Below the pieces are notes generated by a model, which searched no databases, was not told the origin of the DNA, and worked only from the letters and a program-made list of their open reading frames with translations. Position numbers and translations under genes: made by a program. This document shows, piece after piece, positions 8,246 through 14,383 of a stretch of DNA of 23,743 nt; position 1 is the first letter of the stretch, and every line of letters begins with the position of its first letter. Where the stretch lies: assembly GCF_002293435.1 (NCBI RefSeq), contig NZ_DBDF01000198.1:8718-32460 (forward strand). Reading direction: 5' to 3'. This stretch comes from Bacteroides sp. UBA939 (lineage in GTDB: Bacteria; Bacteroidota; Bacteroidia; Bacteroidales; Bacteroidaceae).

Positions 8246-9019
8246 CTACTTCTTCAACCTCGCAATAATCTCATCAGCAACCTTCTTACCTGACATCAAC
8301 ATGCCCCCGAAGATAGGCCCCATGCGCGGAGTGCCCGAAACAGCAGATGCAGCCATGCCGCAAACGTACAATCCAGGGTAGATTTCTTTGGTTCCGTTCA
8401 CTACCTCGTCCTCTCCGGCAACGACGTCCATTGAGCGTTCGCCGATTACGCCACCTGTTTCTGTGGCCAGGCGGATACCATTCTTGCGGGCTACGGTGGC
8501 GGCAATTTCGCTATCGTGTCCTGTACCGTCTATTACTATTTTGGCGAGAATGTTCAACGGGTCTACGTGCATGCCTTGGCGCAGTACGGGAGTCCAGTTT
8601 ACTACGATGCCGTTCACGGTGTTGTTTTTAAAGATGACATCTTCCACGGAATAGCAGTTGAAGATAGTGGCGCCCGCATGAACAGCCTGGTAAAGCAGGG
8701 CGGAAGTGCTTTCTACAGAGTCCATAACGTACAGACCGTCTTCGTACTTCTGGTGGTTGATATTGAATTCCCTTACAATGTCGATGGCTTCTTCCTGAAT
8801 GACAATCTGGTTGAACATCATGGCGCCGCCCCACATGCCACCGCCGGGAGCAAGCTTACGGTCGAATTGAGCTACTTTCAATCCGGCTTTTGCCAGATAG
8901 TATGCAGCTACTATGCCCGACGGACCACCACCTACGATGGCAACGTCCAAATCGAGGTTTCTCTCTAATTTCTCGAAATAGGTACTGATGATACCTTTGG
9001 ATACTTTGGTTTCAATCAT
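8246..9019 (-). CDS. thi4: Thi4-type sulfide-dependent ADP-thiazole synthase
   Basis: The 257-residue flavin/NAD-binding-fold protein matches the Thi4 family, which makes ADP-thiazole (the thiazole precursor of thiamine) from NAD, glycine and sulfide. The dinucleotide motif is AIVGGGPSGIVAAYYL (27-42), followed by APGGGMWGGAMMFNQIV (57-73), typical of Thi4. At the position of the yeast suicidal cysteine (C205) the sequence reads GMHVDP with H151. The His form is known from methanogen enzymes that use free sulfide catalytically. The C-terminal GTPRMGPIFGGMLMSGKK (229-246) is conserved. It is the last gene of the riboswitch-thiE-thiC-thi4 series, 112 bp after thiC. ThiG/H/F/S are absent from this cluster. 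Confidence 0.93.
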   Translation of the reverse strand: MIETKVSKGIISTYFEKLERNLDLDVAIVGGGPSGIVAAYYLAKAGLKVAQFDRKLAPGGGMWGGAMMFNQIVIQEEAIDIVREFNINHQKYEDGLYVMDSVESTSALLYQAVHAGATIFNCYSVEDVIFKNNTVNGIVVNWTPVLRQGMHVDPLNILAKIVIDGTGHDSEIAATVARKNGIRLATETGGVIGERSMDVVAGEDEVVNGTKEIYPGLYVCGMAASAVSGTPRMGPIFGGMLMSGKKVADEIIARLKK

Positions 9020-9131
9020 AATGTAATAAGTTTAAAAAGTTATTTCTCTATTAGTACTCATAAGTAAGTGTTCATAATTAGTTTATACTTTGATAGCGCC
9101 CCTCAGCATAACGGATACAATCTATGAACAT

Positions 9132-10850
9132 TCACTTATCTCCGTTCTCTGTCTCCGCATCATACTCGCAATTCCTCAACCGCTGACTGATGCGCATGGC
9201 GCAGAAGTTGGGGCCGCACATGGTACAGTACTTCCCGTCGAGATGATTGGCCTCCTTATAATATTGGAGTGCGCGTTCGGGGTCGAGACTCAGGTTGAAC
9301 TGGTCTTTCCAGCGGAATTCGTAACGGGCCTTGCTTAGGGCATCGTCGCGAACCTGTGCACCCGGGTGACCTTTGGCAAGGTCGGCAGCATGTGCGGCAA
9401 TCTTGTACGTGACTACTCCTACGCGTACATCTTCTTTTTGCGGCAGGGCGAGATGCTCTTTCGGCGTTACGTAGCAAAGCATCGCCGTACCGTACCAACC
9501 GATTTGTGCCGCTCCGATGGCGCTCGTGATGTGGTCGTACCCCGGTGCGATGTCCGTTACCAGCGGGCCGAGGGTATAGAAGGGCGCACCGTGGCACTTC
9601 TCTATCTGGCGTTCCATGTTCTCCTTGATTTTATGCATCGGCACATGTCCCGGGCCTTCGATGAACGCCTGCACGTTCTTTGCCCAGGCACGCTGTACGA
9701 GTTCGCCCATTGTGTCGAGTTCGGCAAACTGTGCACGGTCGTTGGCGTCGCGGATGGCGCCCGGGCGCAGACCGTCGCCCAATGAGAGGGCTACGTCGTA
9801 CTGTGCGCATATATCGCAGATGTCGTCGAAATGTTCATACAGGAAACTCTCCTTCTGATGCATCTTGCACCATTGGGAAATGATGCTTCCGCCACGGCTC
9901 ACCATGCCGCAGAGGCGATTGTTGGCGTAATGTATGTTCTTCAGGCGGATGCCGCAGTGGATGGTGAAGTAGTCTACTCCCTGCTCGCACTGCTCTATCA
10001 GTGTGTCGCGGAACAACTCCCAGGTAAGCTCCTCTGCCTTGCCATGCACCTTCTCCATAGCCTGATACATGGGAACTGTGCCCACCGGAACGGGGCAGTT
10101 GCGGATTATCCATTCCCGTGTTTCGTGGATGTTGGCTCCTGTGGACAAGTCCATCAACGTGTCTCCGCCCCACTTGCAACTCCAGACGGCCTTTTCCACT
10201 TCCTCTTCAATGGTGGAAGAAGTTGCCGAGTTGCCGATGTTGGTGTTTATCTTTACAAGGAACCTGGAACCGATAATCATAGGCTCAGCTTCGGGGTGGT
10301 TGATGTTAGCAGGCAGTGCGGCGCGTCCTGCGGCTATTTCATCGCGCACAAACTCGGGCGTGATGTGAGTCGATATGCCCAGTTCCCGGCAGTTCATGTT
10401 TTCGCGGATGGCAACGTACTCCATTTCCGGGGTGATGATGCCTTGGCGGGCGTAGTACATTTGTGTAATCTGCCGGCCGGCTTTGGCGCGGTAGGGCAGG
10501 GTGATGTGGTCGAAGCGGAGGGAGTCGAGGGTCTGGTCTTCGAGGCGCATCTTGCCGTATTCGGAGGTGATTTCCGTCAGTCGCTCTACTTCACGTTCCT
10601 GTATCCAGGGTTCGCGGAGGCGGGGCAGACCTTTCTTTAAATCTACCTGACGGTTGGGGTCGCTGTATGCGCCGCTCGTGTCGTAGATGTACACAGGGGC
10701 GTTTTCTGTGACAACGTCCTGTCCGTTGTCCACCATTACGGTGGGCGTGAGGTTCACTTTTCTCATACCTACTTTCAGGTGGGGGAAGAGCGTGCCCGGC
10801 ATGTAGACTTTCTCGGAGTTGGGATAAGTGATTTTTGTTTTATCTTCCAT
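9132..10850 (-). CDS. thiC: Phosphomethylpyrimidine (HMP-P) synthase
   Basis: ThiC is the radical-SAM enzyme that rearranges aminoimidazole ribotide (AIR) to HMP-P. The 572-residue protein has the characteristic C-terminal CxxCxxxxC cluster (C540, C543, C548 in CTMCGPNFC) that binds the [4Fe-4S] centre. Internal conserved segments include SRFLVKINTNIGNS, TLMDLSTGANIHETREWI, TIHCGIR, SRGGSI and FIEGPGHVPMH. Length is normal. It lies between thiE (84 bp upstream, across a repeat) and thi4. The TPP riboswitch ahead of thiE should govern it. Confidence 0.97.
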   Translation of the reverse strand: MEDKTKITYPNSEKVYMPGTLFPHLKVGMRKVNLTPTVMVDNGQDVVTENAPVYIYDTSGAYSDPNRQVDLKKGLPRLREPWIQEREVERLTEITSEYGKMRLEDQTLDSLRFDHITLPYRAKAGRQITQMYYARQGIITPEMEYVAIRENMNCRELGISTHITPEFVRDEIAAGRAALPANINHPEAEPMIIGSRFLVKINTNIGNSATSSTIEEEVEKAVWSCKWGGDTLMDLSTGANIHETREWIIRNCPVPVGTVPMYQAMEKVHGKAEELTWELFRDTLIEQCEQGVDYFTIHCGIRLKNIHYANNRLCGMVSRGGSIISQWCKMHQKESFLYEHFDDICDICAQYDVALSLGDGLRPGAIRDANDRAQFAELDTMGELVQRAWAKNVQAFIEGPGHVPMHKIKENMERQIEKCHGAPFYTLGPLVTDIAPGYDHITSAIGAAQIGWYGTAMLCYVTPKEHLALPQKEDVRVGVVTYKIAAHAADLAKGHPGAQVRDDALSKARYEFRWKDQFNLSLDPERALQYYKEANHLDGKYCTMCGPNFCAMRISQRLRNCEYDAETENGDK

Positions 10851-10864
10851 GATTTTACTGATTA

Positions 10865-10946
10865 ATTGCTATTGGGTCAGTTTGGTTACTATTGAGGCAG
10901 CTGTTTGATTACTGTTAAGCCGGTTGTTTGATTGCTATTGGGTCAG
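10865..10946. repeat. Degenerate ~22-bp tandem repeat between thiE and thiC
   Basis: Four 16-bp cores start at 10865, 10885, 10908 and 10931. The first and last are identical (attgctattgggtcag), the middle two diverged. The fourth overlaps the last codons and stop of thiE (minus strand). The rest fills the thiE-thiC spacer. No stable hairpin is obvious. Confidence 0.7.
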
Positions 10947-11558
10947 TCGTATGATTGTTTCCATTTCGCGTACCGGATTTTCGGCTTTCAGGATGCCGCC
11001 GCTCAGGGCTATTCCGCTCAGTCCCAATGCTTTCAGCTCAGGGATGTCCTCGCGGGTGATTCCGCCGATGGCGACAATGGGGATTGACAGTCCTTCCTGC
11101 TGCATCCGCGTGAGGATGGCGCGGTAACCGTCCGTTCCCAGTATGGGCGATAGCCTTTGTTTGGTAGTAGTGAAGCGGAAGGGACCGCAGCCGATATAGT
11201 TGGCGCCGTGGGCGGCGTGTTGGCTGATGTCATCAAAGGTGTTGGCGGTTGCGCCGATGATGAAGCCGTGTCCCAGTCTTTCCCTTGCTGCTTTTATGGG
11301 CATGTCCAGTTTTCCTAAATGGACGCCGTGGGCGCCAATTTGTTTTGCGAGGTCTACGTGGTCGTCAATGATGAAGGTCGCGTTGTGGTATTGGCGGCAG
11401 AGGTGTTGCACGCGTAGGGCTGTGTCTTCGAGTTCATCTTCGGGGGCGTCCTTCATCCGTAGCTGTATCCAGCGGCAGCCTCCCCGGAGGGCAATGCGTG
11501 CGGATTCCAGGTATGAGATGGATGGCGTGAAATGGGTAATGAATTGTACGTCAAACAT
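10935..11558 (-). CDS. thiE: Thiamine phosphate synthase
   Basis: ThiE joins HMP-PP and the thiazole phosphate to give thiamine phosphate. The 207-residue TIM-barrel protein shows the expected active-site pieces: IQLRMKD (31-37, Q32/R34/K36), IIDDHVDLA (63-71) for Mg-diphosphate, GVHLGKLDM (78-86), GATAN (102-106), YIGCGPFRFTTTK (121-133) and IGGI (164-167). It is the first gene behind the TPP riboswitch and precedes thiC. The last four residues (RLTQ) lie inside a tandem repeat, so the extreme C-terminus may vary among relatives. Confidence 0.93.
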   Translation of the reverse strand: MFDVQFITHFTPSISYLESARIALRGGCRWIQLRMKDAPEDELEDTALRVQHLCRQYHNATFIIDDHVDLAKQIGAHGVHLGKLDMPIKAARERLGHGFIIGATANTFDDISQHAAHGANYIGCGPFRFTTTKQRLSPILGTDGYRAILTRMQQEGLSIPIVAIGGITREDIPELKALGLSGIALSGGILKAENPVREMETIIRLTQ

Positions 11559-11632
11559 TTGATGTCTGATTTTAAGGGTTCTACTTGCAGAAAGGGGACG
11601 GCAGTATAAAACGAATAGTAGAATATAGAAAG

Positions 11633-11708
11633 AAAATTCCCTTCGACGGTACTAACCGTATCAGGTTCATTGGGTATAATCTCAGCTATCTTATAGCACC
11701 CCCTTTTC
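11633..11708 (-). promoter_or_regulatory. TPP (thi-box) riboswitch
   Basis: Read on the minus strand the region contains GGGGGTGC, then CTGAGATTATACCC, then GAACCTGATACGGTTAGTACC and CGAAGGGAA, which are the universally conserved parts of the TPP aptamer. It lies about 75 bp before thiE and should repress thiE-thiC-thi4 when thiamine diphosphate is abundant. Outer boundaries are approximate; I did not resolve the expression platform. Confidence 0.95.
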
Positions 11709-11714
11709 CGGCGG

Positions 11715-11745
11715 CAAAGTAAGGGGGAATGTTTTTAATGGGAAA
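11715..11745 (-). promoter_or_regulatory. Candidate promoter of the thi operon
   Basis: On the minus strand TTTC (11745-11742), a 19-bp spacer and TTACTTTG (11722-11715) form a near match to the Bacteroides promoter TTTG-N19-TAnnTTTG, with one mismatch in each box. Transcription would start about where the riboswitch begins, which supports the assignment. Confidence 0.5.
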
Positions 11746-11792
11746 GGGAGTGGGTGGTTTTTTAGGATTATTTAAGGTTGGGCGAAGCGAAG

Positions 11793-11826
11793 GTATAAAA
11801 GTTAAAAGCACATAAATTCATTTCAT
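11793..11826 (-). pseudogene. 34-bp 5' remnant of a fifth paralog of the tandem family
   Basis: On the minus strand the start region of the small secreted paralogs recurs: ATGAAA, then TGA where intact copies have CGA or CGT-type codons, then AATTTATGTGCTTTTAAC. Identity with the copy at 13188-13730 ends after about 34 bp and unrelated sequence follows. The third codon is a stop. It sits after a spacer of the same kind that separates the intact copies, as expected if a fifth copy had been mostly deleted. Confidence 0.75.
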
Positions 11827-11844
11827 ATATTTCTGAATTATGAA

Positions 11845-11873
11845 GTAAAGGTAGCCGAATGAGCTACCTTTAC
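11845..11873 (-). repeat. Intercistronic hairpin after paralog 4
   Basis: GTAAAGGTAGC (11845-11855) and GCTACCTTTAC (11863-11873) form an 11-bp perfect stem with a 7-nt loop. No T-run follows on the minus strand, so it is not a typical terminator. Equivalent hairpins lie after the other three paralogs. Confidence 0.7.
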
Positions 11874-11916
11874 CATGAATATCTTCCCATATGCAACAAA
11901 AGCTCAGAGTGTTTGC

Positions 11917-12459
11917 TTACTCCTTAGTCATTATCACATCTACAGGAACAGAGAAGCCGCGAGGGAACCATTCTTCCGGGGAAGGAATCATATCTTCTAT
12001 ATAATCTCCCTCTAATGCAACCCACAAACCTTCCTTTTCATTCAGTTTCCAATGAAGTTTATTAGGAGCAAGCAAATCCATTGTTCCTCCCGATATTCCT
12101 TTCCCATTTAGATGTTTCTTTCGCTGGTCGTAGAAAGTGAAGCCCAGATAATTAGGGGTATTACTTGACGCATCTATATAGATGTTATGCAATGGTGCAG
12201 GAGTCTTTGTTTCCCAAGTTATAGGTATCGGCTTTATGTAATTTTCTTTAATTATGCCATCCACGCTGAGAGAATAACCGCCAAGAACAATATTCCAATT
12301 ACCTATGTAATCCTTGGCTATCCCTTTTTGTAATTTGACCTTAAAAACAGAATCATTCTTTTGATATACCCATGTCCCTACAAAAGCGTCATAATTTGCT
12401 TGGGAGAATACTCCCATACAAATGAATACAAAAACTAAAAGCACATACATTCGTTTCAT
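11917..12459 (-). CDS. Small secreted protein, tandem paralog 4 (possibly DUF6705-like)
   Basis: 180 residues with a signal peptide ending near VFSQ (about residue 20) and no convincing lipobox, so probably periplasmic or secreted. The mature part starts ANYDAFVGTWVYQKND, which recalls lipocalin-like beta-barrel proteins (GTW motif), and ends in a stretch from GGTMDLL to VIMTKE that is nearly the same in all four paralogs. This copy is the most divergent in the middle: residues 47-56 and 77-100 differ clearly from the others, and W replaces no conserved residue. I recall DUF6705 for such proteins but cannot confirm it. Function unknown; the position behind a JAMM lipoprotein suggests a partner or immunity role (inference). 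Confidence 0.8.
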   Translation of the reverse strand: MKRMYVLLVFVFICMGVFSQANYDAFVGTWVYQKNDSVFKVKLQKGIAKDYIGNWNIVLGGYSLSVDGIIKENYIKPIPITWETKTPAPLHNIYIDASSNTPNYLGFTFYDQRKKHLNGKGISGGTMDLLAPNKLHWKLNEKEGLWVALEGDYIEDMIPSPEEWFPRGFSVPVDVIMTKE

Positions 12460-12478
12460 GCTATTTCTGAATTATGAA

Positions 12479-12507
12479 GTAAAGGCAGCTTATTCATCTG
12501 CCTTTAC
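12479..12507 (-). repeat. Intercistronic hairpin after paralog 3, with compensatory change
   Basis: GTAAAGGCAG (12479-12488) pairs with CTGCCTTTAC (12498-12507), a 10-bp stem with a 9-nt loop. Compared with the hairpin at 11845-11873, a T-A pair has become C-G on both arms together and the loop differs, so the structure rather than the sequence is kept. Confidence 0.7.
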
Positions 12508-12551
12508 TATGAATATCTTCCCATTCATACAACCAAAGTTCAGAGTGCTTT

Positions 12552-13097
12552 CTACTCCTTGGTCATTATCACATCCACAGGAACAGAGAAGCCGCGAGGG
12601 ATCCATTCTTCCGGGGAAGGAATCATATCTTCTATATAATCTCCCTCTAATGCAACCCACAAACCTTCCTTTTCATTCAGTTTCCAATGAAGTTTATTAG
12701 GAGCAAGCAAATCCATTGTTCCGCCAAGTATTCCTTTGCCGTTCAGGTGCTGCTTGCTTTGGTCATAGAAGGTGAAGCCCAAATAATTAGAAGTATTACT
12801 AATAGCATTAATATAGATATTGCATGATGGTGCAGAAATACTGGCATCCCATTTTGCAGGTATCGTTTTTATATAATTCTCTTTAACTACTCCCTTTACA
12901 CTGAGATAATAACCACCAAAAATTTTAGTTTTATCTCCAAATTGCCCATATTTTGCTATACCTTTTTGCAATTTGATTTTAAATATCGTATCATTCTTTT
13001 GATATACCCATGTCCCTACAAAAGCGTCATAATTTGCTTGAGAGAATACCCCTATACAAATGAGTACAAAAACTAAAAACATATAAATTCGTTTCAT
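12552..13097 (-). CDS. Small secreted protein, tandem paralog 3
   Basis: 181 residues, one more than its siblings because of a single-codon insertion in the variable stretch after LQKGI (about residue 47, here AKYGQFGDKTK). Signal peptide, GTWVYQKNDTIF opening and the constant C-terminal stretch match the other copies. It differs from them mainly at 47-58, 79-88 and 95-103. It lies in the same direction as its neighbours with about 92-bp conserved spacers on both sides, as expected of a tandem duplication and a shared transcript. Confidence 0.8.
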   Translation of the reverse strand: MKRIYMFLVFVLICIGVFSQANYDAFVGTWVYQKNDTIFKIKLQKGIAKYGQFGDKTKIFGGYYLSVKGVVKENYIKTIPAKWDASISAPSCNIYINAISNTSNYLGFTFYDQSKQHLNGKGILGGTMDLLAPNKLHWKLNEKEGLWVALEGDYIEDMIPSPEEWIPRGFSVPVDVIMTKE

Positions 13098-13115
13098 ATA
13101 TTTCTGAATTATGAA

Positions 13116-13144
13116 GTAAAGGTAGCCGAATGAGTTACCTTTAC
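13116..13144 (-). repeat. Intercistronic hairpin after paralog 2
   Basis: GTAAAGGTAGC and GTTACCTTTAC form the same stem as at 11845-11873 with one imperfect pair (A-C in the minus-strand transcript). The surrounding spacer is nearly identical to the one after paralog 4. Confidence 0.6.
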
Positions 13145-13187
13145 CATGAATATCTTCCCATATGCAACAAAAGCTCAGAGTGTTTGC

Positions 13188-13730
13188 TTACTCCTTAGTC
13201 ATTATCACATCTACAGGAACAGAGAAGCCACGAGGGATCCATTCTTCCGGGGAAGGAATCATATCTTCTATATAATCTCCTTCTAATGCAACCCACAAAC
13301 CTTCCTTTTCATTCAGTTTCCAATGAAGTTTATTAGGAGCAAGCAAATCCATTGTTCCTCCCGATATCCCTTCTCCATTTAGATGCTTCTTGCGTTGGTC
13401 GTAAAAAGTGAAACCCAAATAATTGGGAGTATTACTGGAACCTTTGATAAAGATATTACATGATGGTGCAGAAATACCAGGAACCCATGTTGCAGGCATC
13501 ATTTTTATGTAGTTTTCCTTGACTACTCCCTTTACACTGAGATAATAACCGCCAAAAATAGCATTATAATTTCTTGGATAGCTTTCCACAATACCTTTTT
13601 GTAGTTTAATTTTAAAAATAGTATCATTCTTTTGATATACCCATGTCCCTACAAAAGCGTCATAATTTGCTTGAGAGAATACTCCCATACAAATGAGTAC
13701 AAAAGTTAAAAGCACATAAATTCGTTTCAT
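13188..13730 (-). CDS. Small secreted protein, tandem paralog 2
   Basis: 180 residues, closest to paralog 1: both share IVESYPRNYNAIFGGYYL after LQKG and the VPGISAPSCNIFIK stretch, differing chiefly at about 79-80 (AT versus VK) and 97-101 (GSSNT versus AYSDS). Signal peptide ends near VFSQ and no lipobox is seen. The start region of this copy is the best match to the 34-bp remnant at 11793-11826. The role is unknown and is discussed with the neighbouring JAMM lipoprotein. Confidence 0.8.
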   Translation of the reverse strand: MKRIYVLLTFVLICMGVFSQANYDAFVGTWVYQKNDTIFKIKLQKGIVESYPRNYNAIFGGYYLSVKGVVKENYIKMMPATWVPGISAPSCNIFIKGSSNTPNYLGFTFYDQRKKHLNGEGISGGTMDLLAPNKLHWKLNEKEGLWVALEGDYIEDMIPSPEEWIPRGFSVPVDVIMTKE

Positions 13731-13748
13731 ATATTTCTGAATTATGAA

Positions 13749-13777
13749 GTAAAGGTAACCGAATGAGCTACCTTTAC
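13749..13777 (-). repeat. Intercistronic hairpin after paralog 1
   Basis: GTAAAGGTAAC and GCTACCTTTAC form an 11-position stem with a G-U wobble in the minus-strand transcript and a 7-nt loop; it matches the hairpins after the other copies. Confidence 0.6.
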
Positions 13778-13820
13778 CATGAATATCTTCCCATATACAA
13801 CAAAAGCTCAGAGTGTTTGC

Positions 13821-14363
13821 TTACTCCTTAGTCATTATCACATCTACAGGAACAGAGAAGCCACGAGGGATCCATTCCTCCGGGGAAGGAATCATATCTT
13901 CTATATAATCTCCCTCTAATGCAACCCACAAGCCTTCCTTTTCATTCAGTTTCCAATGAAGTTTATTAGGAGCAAGCAAATCCATTGTTCCTCCTAATAT
14001 ACCTTCTCCATTTAGATGCTGTTTGCGCTGGTCATAAAAAGTGAAACCCAAATAATTAGGGCTATCACTGTAAGCTTTAATAAAAATATTGCATGACGGT
14101 GCAGAAATACCGGGAACCCATTTTACAGGCATCATTTTTATGTAGTTTTCCTTGACTACTCCCTTTACACTGAGATAATAACCGCCAAAAATAGCATTAT
14201 AATTTCTTGGATAGCTTTCTACAATACCTTTTTGTAGTTTAATTTTAAAAATAGTATCATTTTTTTGATATATCCATGTTCCTACAAAAGCGTCATAATT
14301 TGCTTGAGAGAATACTCCCATGCAAATGAACACAAAAAACAAAAGCGTATAAATTCGTTTCAT
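13821..14363 (-). CDS. Small secreted protein, tandem paralog 1
   Basis: 180 residues, first of four tandem copies, starting 20 bp after the stop of the JAMM lipoprotein gene, so almost certainly co-transcribed with it. It has a signal peptide (to about VFSQ), the ANYDAFVGTWIYQKND opening and the constant C-terminal stretch, and differs from paralog 2 mainly in short central segments. The tight coupling to the lipoprotein gene is the best clue to function: a partner, inhibitor or immunity protein acting outside the cytoplasm. This is an inference; no catalytic motif is visible. Confidence 0.8.
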   Translation of the reverse strand: MKRIYTLLFFVFICMGVFSQANYDAFVGTWIYQKNDTIFKIKLQKGIVESYPRNYNAIFGGYYLSVKGVVKENYIKMMPVKWVPGISAPSCNIFIKAYSDSPNYLGFTFYDQRKQHLNGEGILGGTMDLLAPNKLHWKLNEKEGLWVALEGDYIEDMIPSPEEWIPRGFSVPVDVIMTKE

Positions 14364-14383
14364 ATTTCATTTATATTAGTTGA

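Noticed and set aside
9831..10640. Long plus-strand open frame (269 codons) opposite thiC
   Set aside because: It lies wholly antisense to thiC, whose motifs are intact, and its translation resembles no protein family; it reflects codon bias of the real gene.
11917..14363. Lipoprotein assignment for the small paralogs because of the Cys in their signal peptides
   Set aside because: The Cys lies in the hydrophobic core (LICMG or FICMG) with Ile before it, which does not fit a lipobox; ordinary signal peptidase I cleavage after VFS or VFSQA is more likely.
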